DNA of 64,000 nt, from positions 26,253 through 90,252 of the forward strand of contig UBNE01000004.1 in NCBI GenBank assembly GCA_900466745.1, read 5' to 3'. The translations under genes and the position numbers were made by a program. This DNA is from Hyphomicrobiales bacterium (lineage in GTDB: Bacteria > Pseudomonadota > Alphaproteobacteria > Rhizobiales > Beijerinckiaceae). This document shows, piece by piece, positions 7,709 to 17,632 of this stretch (within the stretch, counting starts at the first letter, position 1; every line of letters begins with the position of its first letter). The notes under the pieces were generated by a model, which saw nothing but the letters and a program-made list of their open reading frames with translations, made no database searches and was not told where the DNA came from.

Positions 7709-9587
7709 ACGGCCGCTCCTCCGCCGCCGGCCGCAGCCGCCGGCGGGCCAGGCCGTGCTCGGTCTTGTTCCAGGCGAAGCGGCGGTTGAAATACTCGTAG
7801 AAGGCCATCCAGGCCGCGAGCGAAACCAGGCCGTAATAGAGCGGCAGCAGCGGCAGGAGCAGGAGAAGGCCGGGGTCGCGCTGGCGCAGGGCGCCGATGG
7901 CGGGCGGCAGGAACAGGGCCAGCGTCCCGAACAGCCAGATCGCCAGGGCGAAGGCCGATGCCAGGGTGAGGAACGCGTTGGGCGGCGCGAAAAGCGAGCC
8001 CTCCCAATAGGCCAGCACCGTCGCGGCGGCGAAGATCGGATAGCCGAGCGCGGTCACGATCGTCCCCAGCGCCAGCGAGGCGAAGGCGAAGCTCGCGGCG
8101 AAGCCGGCCTCGCGCAGCAGCTGCAGGGGCGCGCGCGAATGCGTCACGGCCGTCTGCATATAGCCCTTGATCCAGCGCGAGCGCTGCTTGAGCCAGGCCC
8201 TGACCGTGACCGGCGCCTCCTCCCGCGTCTGCGAGGGCAGATCGCCGATCCGATAGCCGGCGCGGACCAGCCGCAGCGCGAGATCGGCATCCTCCGTGAC
8301 GTTCCAGGCGTCCCAGCCGCCGAGCGCGCGCAGGGCCGCGGTGCGGAAATGGTTGGAGGTGCCACCGAGCAGGATCGGCAGCCCCGCCCGCAGCAGGCCG
8401 GGATTGAGCACCTCGAACAGGCCGGCATATTCCAGCGCGAACAGGGCGGGCAGCAGCCCCTCCGCGGCATGGTCGATCACCAGCCGCGCCTGCAGGCAGG
8501 CGAGGTCGTCCGGGGCGCGATGGAAGCGCGTCGCCGCCAGCCGCAATTGCTGCGGGTCGGGGATGTCCTCGGCGTCGAAGATGGTGAAGAGCGCCCCGCG
8601 CGCCTCGAGCAGGGCGAGGTTCAGCGCCCGCGGCTTGGTCCGCGGCTGGCCGGGCGGGACGATCGTCACCGTGACATGGGCCGGCAGGACCATCCGGGCG
8701 AGCTCGGCCCGCATGCCGGCGTCGTCGGCCTCGATCAGCAGGCGGATGTCGAGCTTCGCCGGCGGGTAGTCCAGCTCCGACAGGGCCCGGAGCATCTGCC
8801 GCAGCACCGCCTCCTCGCGATACATCGGCACCGCGACGGTGTAGACCGGCAGGCGGCTGTCATCGAGCCGCCAGCGCTGCGCCTGCCAGAGATCGGGCAG
8901 GACGCGCTCCATGGCGGCGGCCAGCCGCAGCAGGATGAGTCCGAGGAAGAGCGGGCCGAGCAGCAGGGCCAGCAGGCAGAAGCTCTGCAGCGGCGCCAGG
9001 ATGCCGCCGAGCGCCGCCGCGGACAGGCCGATCCCGGTCGCGACGACCTGGCCCCGGCTGGCGCCGGTACGGGCGCTGTGGCGCGCCAGGCCGGGTTCGT
9101 CGAGCCCGGCGGCCTGGCGCGCCAGCCCGATGTCGTTGGCCTCGCGCAGCCGCTCGGCGAAGCGCCGGGGCGTGGTGACGGCGACATCGCCGCGCTGGCG
9201 CGGCCCCGCCTCGACCATGCGGCGCAGGGCGGCCCCCTCGGGCGCGATCAGGAAGCGGAAGCGCCGGGCGATCCGCCCCGCGGCGGGAGCGACGCCCCCG
9301 CGCAGGATCGCCTCGTGCCGGCCGCCGGCCACGAGATCGAAGGCGCCGGCGTGGAAAGGCAGGCCGAACTCGGCGGCGAGCGCCCGGTAGTAGCCGTCCT
9401 GGTCGATCAGGTCGAGGGCGAAGACCTCGCGGACCGGATCGGTCCCGTTGCGCCGGGCCCGCCGCGCCGCCGCCGCGAGCCCGGACGGCCCGACGCCGTG
9501 GCGGGCAAGGAAAGCGATCTCGGCGGGCAAGCCGGCAAAGCCGCGCCCCTGCGCATCGACTACGCCGTCCCGACCATCGCCCCCCAC
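7653..9587 (-). CDS. membrane glycosyltransferase family 2 with N-terminal GspE/MshEN-like domain
   Basis: A 644-residue processive-type glycosyltransferase. The first about 150 residues resemble the MshEN/GspE N-terminal fold, which in other proteins binds cyclic di-GMP. A membrane segment is followed by a GT2 catalytic domain with VPMYREE, the DAED metal motif (TIFDAEDIPD), TEDADLALRL and the QxxRW-type motif KQRSRWIKGYM, then several membrane helices. These features fit a polymerising transferase like those making beta-glucans. GTG 9587 is the longest plausible start and is uncertain. It lies where trpA would be expected after trpB and ends inside the convergent sco gene. Confidence 0.85.
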   Translation of the reverse strand: MGGDGRDGVVDAQGRGFAGLPAEIAFLARHGVGPSGLAAAARRARRNGTDPVREVFALDLIDQDGYYRALAAEFGLPFHAGAFDLVAGGRHEAILRGGVAPAAGRIARRFRFLIAPEGAALRRMVEAGPRQRGDVAVTTPRRFAERLREANDIGLARQAAGLDEPGLARHSARTGASRGQVVATGIGLSAAALGGILAPLQSFCLLALLLGPLFLGLILLRLAAAMERVLPDLWQAQRWRLDDSRLPVYTVAVPMYREEAVLRQMLRALSELDYPPAKLDIRLLIEADDAGMRAELARMVLPAHVTVTIVPPGQPRTKPRALNLALLEARGALFTIFDAEDIPDPQQLRLAATRFHRAPDDLACLQARLVIDHAAEGLLPALFALEYAGLFEVLNPGLLRAGLPILLGGTSNHFRTAALRALGGWDAWNVTEDADLALRLVRAGYRIGDLPSQTREEAPVTVRAWLKQRSRWIKGYMQTAVTHSRAPLQLLREAGFAASFAFASLALGTIVTALGYPIFAAATVLAYWEGSLFAPPNAFLTLASAFALAIWLFGTLALFLPPAIGALRQRDPGLLLLLPLLPLYYGLVSLAAWMAFYEYFNRRFAWNKTEHGLARRRLRPAAEERPFRSGEATPPPPAPAPARY

Positions 9588-9738
9588 GGCACGATCCCAT
9601 TCGACGCGACGCCACCCGGGCCCTCGCTACGCCCGGCCGGTTCATGCTGGCGCGTTCGGGGGGAGGAGTCGAGTCGCGGGAGCTTGCGACTTTCGACTGG
9701 AAACGCGCCCCGGGCGGGTCGCCCGGAGCGGCAGCGCG

Positions 9739-10952
<1,214 letters not shown>

Positions 10953-10956
<4 letters not shown>

Positions 10957-11636
10957 GCCTGCGAGCCTTCCTGCACTGCCGCCGCGGCCTTGCGCGCCGC
11001 CGCGATGAATTCCGCGATCCGGGCCGGGTCCTTGACCCCCGGCGCGCTTTCGACGCCCGAGGAGACGTCGACGCCCGCGGGGCGGGTGAGACCGATCGCC
11101 TGCGCGACATTGGCCGGATCGAGCCCGCCCGATAGCATGAAGGGCTGCGCAGGGTCGAGGCCGGCGAGCAGGCTCCAGTCGAAGGGCCGGCCATGCCCGC
11201 CCGGGAAGGCCGCATCCTTCGGCGGCTTGGCGTCGAGCAGGATCCGGTCGGCGGCGCCGCGATAGGCCGCGACGGCCCCCAGATCCTCGGCGCCGGCGAT
11301 GCCGAGCGCCTTCATCACCGGCCGGCCCGCCACGCGGCGCAGCGCCGCGGTCTCGTCCGGCGTCTCGCTGCCATGGAGCTGGAGCCAGTCGGGCTTGAGC
11401 GCCTCGACCAGCTCCGCCGCCCGCCGCCCGTCCCAGTCGACGATCAGCGCGACGATCGCGGTTCGGCCCCGCGCCATGGCGGCAAGCTCCCGGGCGCGCT
11501 CCAGCGTGACGAAGCGCGGGCTTTTCGGATGGAAATTCAATCCGATCATGTCGGCGCCGGCGCCGAGCGCCGCCTCGAGCGTCTCGGGCGTCGACAGGCC
11601 GCAGATCTTGATCGCGAAAGGGACGGGAGCGTTCAT
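10953..11636 (-). CDS. trpF: phosphoribosylanthranilate isomerase
   Basis: A 227-residue TIM-barrel enzyme for the third step of tryptophan synthesis. It has the catalytic cysteine in KICGLSTPE (C12), the [12 protein letters not shown] strand and the catalytic aspartate in the GVDVSSGVE phosphate loop near the end. ATG 11636 gives the normal N-terminus. The 124 bases between it and the divergent TAXI gene should hold its promoter. Confidence 0.95.
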
Positions 11637-11760
11637 CGACCCGCCTTTAGCACAGTCGCCGCGACCTGCGCAGTTGCGCTCGGCATGCCACACTTGCGAC
11701 ATGCTCGCGAAGGAAGCCATGCTGCGGAAGGCGACGATGAAAGGCTCGACATAATTCGCG

Positions 11761-13047
11761 ATGCGGCGGGGCGTTCTGACCATCGTGGCGGCCTTGCTCG
11801 CCATCCTCGGCGCCATCGCCACGGGCTTCTATGTCTACAGCCAGCCACATGTGCTGCGCCTCGCCGTCGGGCCGCTCGGCTCGGAGGATGCCCGGATGGC
11901 GGCCGCCTTCGTGCAGGGGCTCAACCGCGACAAGGCCGATATCCGCATCCGGCTCATCCTGACGGAGGGGTCGGAGGACAGCGCCAGGAGGATCGATTCC
12001 GGCCAGGCCGACCTCGCCTTGCTCCGGCCCGACATCGCCATGCCCTCGACCGCGGACACGGTGCTGATCACGCGCCGGACCTATCCCTTCTTCATCACGA
12101 CCAAGGAGACCGCGATCGGCCGGATCGCCGATCTCCGCGGGCGCAAGGTCGGGGTCGGGCGCAGCCCGGCCGGCAACGTCACCCTGCTGAAGCGGGTGCT
12201 GGCGCAGTACGAGGTCCGGCCGGAAGAGGTCGAGATCGTCGGCCTGGCGCAGGAGGAGATCGTCCCCGCCGCGAAGGAGAAGCGCATCGACGCCTTCTTC
12301 TCGGTCAATGCGGTGGGTTCGCACGCCAATAATGACGGGCTGCGCCGGCTGCGCTCGGCCTGGGGCGAGGATCCGGTGCTGATCCCGATCCGGGAGGCGG
12401 ATGCGCTGGCGGCGCATTACCGCGCCATCGAATCCGGCGAGATCGTCCGCGGCGCGCTCGGCGGCGACCCGCCGCGCCCGGCGGAAAGCCTGCAGACCAT
12501 CTCGATCACCTCCCGCCTGGTCGCGGCCCAGAGCCTCGACGACACGCTCGTCGGCAACCTGACCAAGGACATTCTCGGCCTGCGGCTGACGCTGGCCACG
12601 GAGCTGCCGGCGATCCAGGCGCTGGAGACCCCCTCCACCGACAAGGACGCGCCGCTGCCGGTCCATTCCGGCGCCGCCGCCTATATCGATGGCGAGCAGG
12701 AGAGCTTCTTCGACCGCTATGGCGACTGGTTCTATATCGGCGCCATGGTGCTCTCGGCGCTCGGCACGGGCGGCGCCGCGATCCTCGGCCGCGAGAGCGC
12801 GAACCGCCGCCGCCGCGCCATGTCCGGCCTCGACGAACTGCTCGCGCTTTTGGCGGTCATCCGCTCCTGCGCGGACGAGGCCGAGTTGATGCGGCTCGGC
12901 CGCGAGGCCGACCTGATCCTGAGCCAGGTCCTGGCCGATTACGCCAAGGGCGATCTCGACGCTTCCGCTCTCGCCGCCTATCGCCTCGCCATCGACCAGG
13001 TCGGGCGAGCCGTCGCCGAGCGCCAGCGGGCGCTGGCAGAGGATTGA
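11761..13047 (+). CDS. TAXI-family TRAP-type solute-binding protein, membrane anchored
   Basis: A 428-residue protein of the TRAP-transporter-associated extracytoplasmic immunogenic (TAXI) family. An N-terminal helix (about 4-26) anchors it; the ligand-binding part runs from about 30 to 300 with GQADLALLRPD and LRGRKVGVGRSPAGN as family hallmarks. Unlike ordinary secreted TAXI proteins it has a second membrane helix near 323-342 (IGAMVLSALGTGGAAILG) followed by an approximately 85-residue charged cytoplasmic tail. No TRAP permease genes are near. This layout suggests sensing or an unusual anchored receptor rather than a simple uptake protein; that is inference. Confidence 0.85.
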   Translation: MRRGVLTIVAALLAILGAIATGFYVYSQPHVLRLAVGPLGSEDARMAAAFVQGLNRDKADIRIRLILTEGSEDSARRIDSGQADLALLRPDIAMPSTADTVLITRRTYPFFITTKETAIGRIADLRGRKVGVGRSPAGNVTLLKRVLAQYEVRPEEVEIVGLAQEEIVPAAKEKRIDAFFSVNAVGSHANNDGLRRLRSAWGEDPVLIPIREADALAAHYRAIESGEIVRGALGGDPPRPAESLQTISITSRLVAAQSLDDTLVGNLTKDILGLRLTLATELPAIQALETPSTDKDAPLPVHSGAAAYIDGEQESFFDRYGDWFYIGAMVLSALGTGGAAILGRESANRRRRAMSGLDELLALLAVIRSCADEAELMRLGREADLILSQVLADYAKGDLDASALAAYRLAIDQVGRAVAERQRALAED

Positions 13048-13201
13048 GCCTCTTCGTCTTTTGCAGGCCTGCGCGGTTGCCGAAATGGCCGCCAGCGTTT
13101 ATGTGCAGCGCAACGAATTCCAGATTCACAGTGAAACGGGCTGCGCCGGCAGGGCATCGAACCTGACCGGCTCGTGGCCTTGAAAGCAAGGCCCATAACG
13201 C

Positions 13202-15025
13202 ATGTCCATGCGCAACATCGCCATTATCGCGCACGTCGACCACGGCAAGACCACCCTCGTCGACAAGCTGCTGCAGCAGTCCGGCGCCTTCCGCGAGAAC
13301 CAGCGCGTCGCCGAGCGCGTGATGGATTCCAACGACATCGAGAAGGAGCGCGGCATCACCATCCTGGCCAAGGCGACCTCGGTCGTCTGGAAGGATACGC
13401 GCATCAACATCGTCGACACGCCCGGCCACGCCGATTTCGGCGGCGAGGTCGAGCGCATCCTGAACATGGTCGACTCGGCCATCGTCCTGGTCGACGCCGC
13501 CGAAGGCCCGATGCCGCAGACCAAGTTCGTGGTCTCCAAGGCGCTGAAGCTCGGCCTCAAGCCCATCGTCGCGATCAACAAGGTCGACAAGGCCGACGCC
13601 CGCACCCAGGAGGTCATCAACGAGGTCTTCGACCTCTTCGCCGCGCTCGACGCCACCGACGAGCAGCTCGACTTCCCGATCCTCTACGGCTCGGGCAAGC
13701 AGGGCTGGATGGCGCCGTCCCCGGAAGGCCCGCAGGACCAGGGCCTGGCGCCGATGTACGACCTGATCCTCAAGCACGTCCCGGCGCCGAAGGTCGAGGA
13801 AGGCCCGTTCCGCATGATCGGCACGCTGCTGGAGGCCAACCCCTATCTCGGCCGCATCATCACCGGCCGCGTCACCTCCGGCTCCGCCAAGCCGAACCAG
13901 GCGATCAAGGTGCTCTCCGGCGACGGCTCGACCGTCGAGACCGGGCGCATCTCGAAGATCCTCGCCTTCCGCGGCATCGAACGCCAGCCGATCGAGGAGG
14001 CCGTCGCCGGCGACATCGTCTCGATCGCCGGGCTGGTGAAGGGCACCGTCGCCGACACCTTCTGCGACCCCGCCGTCACCACGCCGATCAAGGCCCAGCC
14101 GATCGACCCGCCGACCGTCTCGATGACCTTCTCGGTCAACGACTCGCCGCTCGCCGGCACCGAGGGCGACAAGGTCACCAGCCGGATGATCCGCGACCGC
14201 CTGTTCAAGGAGGCCGAGGGCAATGTCGCGCTCAAGGTCGAGGAATCGACGGACAAGGATTCCTTCATCGTCTCCGGCCGCGGCGAGCTCCAGCTCGCCA
14301 TCCTGATCGAGACGATGCGCCGCGAGGGCTTCGAGCTCGGCGTCTCGCGGCCGCGCGTCGTGCTCAAGCGCGACGGGAGCGGCCAGTTGCTGGAGCCGAT
14401 CGAGGAGGTGCTGATCGACGTCGACGAGGAGCATTCCGGCGTCGTCGTGCAGAAGATGAGCGAGCGCAAGGCCGACATGCTGGAGATGCGCCCCTCGGGC
14501 GGCAATCGCCTGCGCCTCGTCTTCCACGCGCCGACCCGCGGCCTGATCGGCTATCAGGGCGAATTGCTGACGGACACCCGCGGCACCGCGATCATGAACC
14601 GCGTCTTCCACGACTACCTGCCCTATAAGGGCGAGATCGCCGGGCGCCGCAACGGCGTGCTGATCGCGATGGAGACCGGCGAGGCCGTGGCCTATGCGCT
14701 GTGGAACCTCGAGGATCGCGGCCCGATGATGATCGAGCCCGGCTGGAAGGTCTATCAGGGCATGATCGTCGGCGAGCACACCCGCGAGAACGATCTCGAG
14801 GTCAATGTGCTCAAGGGCAAGAAGCTGACCAATATCCGCACCACCTCGAAGGACGAGGCGGTCCGGCTGACCCCGCCGATCCGGATGACGCTGGAGCGCT
14901 CGCTGGCCTGGATCGACGACGACGAGCTCGTCGAGGTGACGCCGAAGTCGATCCGCCTGCGCAAGGGCATCCTCGACCCGAACGAGCGCAAGCGCGCCCA
15001 GAAGCAGAAGGCCGAAGTGGCCTGA
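13202..15025 (+). CDS. typA: translational GTPase TypA/BipA
   Basis: A 607-residue ribosome-associated GTPase that assists large-subunit assembly and growth under stress and cold. The G motifs are clear: AHVDHGKT (G1), ERGITI (G2), DTPGHADFG (G3) and NKVDK (G4), followed by EF-G-like domains and the TypA-specific C-terminus. It starts MSMRN at the first of two close ATGs. It is monocistronic, with a repeat element just after its end. Confidence 0.97.
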   Translation: MSMRNIAIIAHVDHGKTTLVDKLLQQSGAFRENQRVAERVMDSNDIEKERGITILAKATSVVWKDTRINIVDTPGHADFGGEVERILNMVDSAIVLVDAAEGPMPQTKFVVSKALKLGLKPIVAINKVDKADARTQEVINEVFDLFAALDATDEQLDFPILYGSGKQGWMAPSPEGPQDQGLAPMYDLILKHVPAPKVEEGPFRMIGTLLEANPYLGRIITGRVTSGSAKPNQAIKVLSGDGSTVETGRISKILAFRGIERQPIEEAVAGDIVSIAGLVKGTVADTFCDPAVTTPIKAQPIDPPTVSMTFSVNDSPLAGTEGDKVTSRMIRDRLFKEAEGNVALKVEESTDKDSFIVSGRGELQLAILIETMRREGFELGVSRPRVVLKRDGSGQLLEPIEEVLIDVDEEHSGVVVQKMSERKADMLEMRPSGGNRLRLVFHAPTRGLIGYQGELLTDTRGTAIMNRVFHDYLPYKGEIAGRRNGVLIAMETGEAVAYALWNLEDRGPMMIEPGWKVYQGMIVGEHTRENDLEVNVLKGKKLTNIRTTSKDEAVRLTPPIRMTLERSLAWIDDDELVEVTPKSIRLRKGILDPNERKRAQKQKAEVA

Positions 15026-15044
15026 GAGTCAGACTCGACATTAA

Positions 15045-15155
15045 AGCCCTCACCCGAGGAGGCCCATCGGGGCCGTCTCGAAGGATGGTCCCGACGTCTC
15101 CGGAGCCTCCTCCGAGGCACCGTTTCGGGCGAAATGGCTCGTCAGGATGAGGGCT
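15045..15155. repeat. intergenic palindromic repeat-like element
   Basis: A 111-base stretch between typA and vapB whose ends are inverted (AGCCCTCACCCGAGGA at the left, TCAGGATGAGGGCT at the right) with further internal complementarity (GGCC.. and GAAGGATG). The wording CCTCA..GAGGA..CGAAGGATG resembles dispersed intergenic palindromes recalled from Hyphomicrobiales genomes. No second copy was found in this window, so its repeat nature rests on memory. Confidence 0.4.
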
Positions 15156-15205
15156 CGGCGAATTTCCGGTCAGGCCCCGAAGTTTTCGGCGGTCCGGCCG
15201 CCTTG

Positions 15206-15246
15206 TTGACGTCTTGCCTTTGCATTTCTATCTTTGATGCAAAGGC
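15206..15246 (+). promoter_or_regulatory. vapBC promoter with palindromic operator
   Basis: A sigma70-like promoter, TTGACG at 15206-15211 and TATCTT at 15229-15234 with a 17-base spacer, overlaps a perfect 10-base inverted repeat: GCCTTTGCAT at 15216-15225 and ATGCAAAGGC at 15237-15246. Antitoxin-operator palindromes across the -10 box are the normal autoregulation arrangement of type II toxin-antitoxin operons. Confidence 0.65.
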
Positions 15247-15256
15247 AGGAGCCGTC

Positions 15257-15502
15257 ATGAACGCCCCCCTCAACATCCGCAATCCGCAGGCGCGCGCGCT
15301 GGCGCGGCGGCTCGCATCTTTGCGCCATGTCTCGATCACCGAGGCGGTGGTCGGTGCGCTCGAAGCCGAAATCCGGCGCGAGGAGGCCAGGATGCCCCTC
15401 GCGAAGCGGCTGGAGGCCCTGGCCGACCGGGCGCTCGGCAAGGCGGGGCCGGGCGGGCATGCCGTGAGCGAGGACGAGCGCGACGCGATGTGGACGCGCT
15501 GA
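15257..15502 (+). CDS. VapB-type antitoxin (PSK_trans_fac-like)
   Basis: An 81-residue antitoxin. The N-terminal part (NIRNPQARALARRLASLRHVS.. region, about 6-30) is the short DNA-binding form of the Rv0623-type VapB family; the acidic and charged C-terminus should wrap the toxin. ATG 15257 follows an AGGAG ribosome-binding site. The stop codon overlaps the toxin ATG (TGATG), a typical toxin-antitoxin coupling. It probably represses its own promoter at 15206-15246. Confidence 0.85.
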   Translation: MNAPLNIRNPQARALARRLASLRHVSITEAVVGALEAEIRREEARMPLAKRLEALADRALGKAGPGGHAVSEDERDAMWTR

Positions 15503-15900
15503 TGTTCGTCGACACCTCCGTCTTCGTCGCGATCCTGTGCAAGGAGCCGGAGGCCGCCGGTTTCGCGGCGAAGCTGGAGGGGGCGGGCCGGCGCCTCACC
15601 TCTCCGCTCGTGCGGCTCGAAGCCTGCATGGTGCTGGCGACGCGGCTGGCCCGCCAGCCTTGCGATGTCGAAGCGGATTTCGACGAATTCCTGCGCATCG
15701 CTGCGATCGAGGTCGTGCCGATCGACGATGCGACGGCGCGCGAGGCGGTCGCCGCGTTCCAGCGTTACGGGAAGGGCAGGGGCGCGTCGGCCCAGCTCAA
15801 CCTCGCGGACTGCATGTCTTATGCCTGTGCCAAGGTGAGCGGTGCGCCGATCCTGTTCAAGGGCCGCGACTTCTCGCGCACCGACCTTGCCCTCGCCTGA
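15502..15900 (+). CDS. VapC-type PIN-domain ribonuclease toxin
   Basis: A 132-residue PIN-domain protein expected to cleave tRNA or other RNA when not bound by its antitoxin. The acidic active-site residues are all present: D4 in MFVDTS, E40 in VRLEAC, D103 in NLADCMSYA and D123 in KGRDFSRTD, so the toxin looks active. ATG 15502 overlapping the antitoxin stop was preferred to an ATG 12 bases upstream. It ends 30 bases before an unrelated aldo/keto reductase gene. Confidence 0.88.
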   Translation: MFVDTSVFVAILCKEPEAAGFAAKLEGAGRRLTSPLVRLEACMVLATRLARQPCDVEADFDEFLRIAAIEVVPIDDATAREAVAAFQRYGKGRGASAQLNLADCMSYACAKVSGAPILFKGRDFSRTDLALA

Positions 15901-15930
15901 CCGTCGGGTTTTCTGGAAAGGACAGTACCA

Positions 15931-16863
15931 ATGCAGTTCCGCAATCTCGGCCGCTCGGGCCTGCGCGTCTCGCTCGTCGGCCTCGGCTGCAACAATTTCG
16001 GCGGCCGCATCGACCTCGAGGCGACGCGCAAGGTCGTCGACGCCGCCATCGAGCACGGCATCACCCTGTTCGACACTGCCGACATCTATGGCGAGAAGGG
16101 CGGCTCGGAGACCGCGCTCGGCCAGGTGCTCGGCACGCGCCGCAAGGACATCGTGCTCGCCTCCAAATTCGGCATGACGATGTTCCATGGCGGCGAGGGC
16201 GGCTCGCGCCGCTACATCATGAGCGCCGTCGAGGAATCGCTGCGCCGGCTGCAGACCGACTGGATCGACCTCTACCAGTTCCACCGGCCCGATCCGCTGA
16301 CCCCGATCGACGAGACGCTGCGCGCCATGGAAGACCTCGTGACCCAGGGCAAGGTCCGCTATACCGGCTGCTCGAACATGGTCGCCTGGCAGGTCGCCGA
16401 CGCGCAATGGACGGCGCGCGACCTCGGGCTTTCCGGCTTCGCCTCGGCGCAGGACGAGTACAGCCTGCTGAAGCGCGGCGCCGAAAAGGACCTGATCCCG
16501 GCCATCGCCCATTACGGCATGGGGCTGCTGCCCTATTTCCCGCTCGCCAACGGCGCGCTGACCGGCAAGTACAAGCGCGGCGCCGCGATGCCGGAAGGCG
16601 CGCGCCTGACCAAGCTGCCGGAGCGCGCCGGCCAGATCTTCAGCGAGGACAACTGGCGCCGGATCGAGGGGCTGACCGCCTTCGCCGAGCAGCGCGGCCA
16701 CAGCCTGGTCGAGCTCGCCTTCTCCTGGCTGGCGGCGCAGCCCGTGGTGTCGAGCGTCATCGCGGGCGCGACCAAGCCGGAGCAGATCGCCGCCAACGTC
16801 AAGGCGGCCGACTGGGCGCTGAGCGCGGAAGACCTCGCCGAGATCGACAGGATCTCCGCGTAA
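15931..16863 (+). CDS. aldo/keto reductase
   Basis: A 310-residue NADPH-dependent TIM-barrel oxidoreductase. The catalytic tetrad is visible: D and Y in FDTADIYGEKGGSE (about 49-62), K in VLASKFGM and H in LYQFHRPDP. The C-terminal cofactor loop is SVIAGATKPEQIAANV. It begins with ATG after an AAAGGA ribosome-binding site. The physiological substrate is unknown; members reduce aldehydes, ketones or sugars. Confidence 0.92.
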   Translation: MQFRNLGRSGLRVSLVGLGCNNFGGRIDLEATRKVVDAAIEHGITLFDTADIYGEKGGSETALGQVLGTRRKDIVLASKFGMTMFHGGEGGSRRYIMSAVEESLRRLQTDWIDLYQFHRPDPLTPIDETLRAMEDLVTQGKVRYTGCSNMVAWQVADAQWTARDLGLSGFASAQDEYSLLKRGAEKDLIPAIAHYGMGLLPYFPLANGALTGKYKRGAAMPEGARLTKLPERAGQIFSEDNWRRIEGLTAFAEQRGHSLVELAFSWLAAQPVVSSVIAGATKPEQIAANVKAADWALSAEDLAEIDRISA

Positions 16864-16872
16864 GACTGGTCT

Positions 16873-17538
16873 TCACAGGAAGCTTGCGATCTCCTCCAGC
16901 GGCTTCTTGCCGATGGCGGGGACGAGGCAGCCCTCCTTCGGATAGCCGACGACAAGCAGGATCAGCGCCTTCTCGTTGTCCGGCCGCCCGCAGATCGCGT
17001 TGAGGAAATTCATCGGTGCCGGCGTATGCGTCAGCGTCGCGAGCCCGGCATCGTGCAGCGCCGCGATCAGGAAGCCCGTGGCGATGCCGACCGATTCCGG
17101 CACGTAATAGTGCTTCACCTTGTTGCCCTGCGCATCGTGGCCCCAGCGCTGGGCGAAGATCGCGATCAGCCAGGGCGCCGTCTCCAGGAAGGGCTTGTTC
17201 TCGTCCGTGCCGAGATGGGCGAGCGCGCCCAGCCACTCCTCGCCGGCGCGGCCGGCATAGAAGGCGCGCTCCTCCTCCTCGGCGCCCGCGCGGATCAGCT
17301 TCTTGCGCTCCGGGTCGGAGATGCAGACGAAGGTCCAGGGCTGCTGGTTGGCGCCCGAGGGCGCCGTGCCGGCGACGCGCACCGCGGTCTCGATCAGCGC
17401 GCGGGGCACCGGCCGGTCGGAGAAGTCGCGCACCGTGCGGCGCTTGCGCATGCGGGCGAGAAAGGCCTCGGCGCGCGGCTGCATCTGCGCCTCGGCAACG
17501 CCCTCGAAGACCAGGGGCATGGTGACATAGCTATTCAC
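16873..17538 (-). CDS. iodotyrosine deiodinase-like FMN nitroreductase-fold protein
   Basis: A 221-residue flavoprotein of the nitroreductase superfamily. FMN-binding segments are [10 protein letters not shown] (31-40), [13 protein letters not shown] (56-68) and [17 protein letters not shown] near the end. It matches the iodotyrosine deiodinase branch rather than ordinary nitroreductases: in that family Glu, Tyr and Lys of the active-site lid bind the amino-acid part of halotyrosine, and here E90, Y94 and K115 occur with the same spacing (4 and 21 residues) as recalled for human IYD E157, Y161 and K182. The start is GTG 17538, seven bases after AGGAGC. It is convergent with the aldo/keto reductase. 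Reductive dehalogenation of halotyrosines is inferred. Confidence 0.82.
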   Translation of the reverse strand: MNSYVTMPLVFEGVAEAQMQPRAEAFLARMRKRRTVRDFSDRPVPRALIETAVRVAGTAPSGANQQPWTFVCISDPERKKLIRAGAEEEERAFYAGRAGEEWLGALAHLGTDENKPFLETAPWLIAIFAQRWGHDAQGNKVKHYYVPESVGIATGFLIAALHDAGLATLTHTPAPMNFLNAICGRPDNEKALILLVVGYPKEGCLVPAIGKKPLEEIASFL

Positions 17539-17632
17539 GGCGCTTCGCTCCTGACGTGTTTTGGTGAGCTTGCTGCGAATCGCCGGCCCGGCGCAATGGA
17601 CCGGCCGCGCGCGCCCGCTTATGGTCCGCGCC

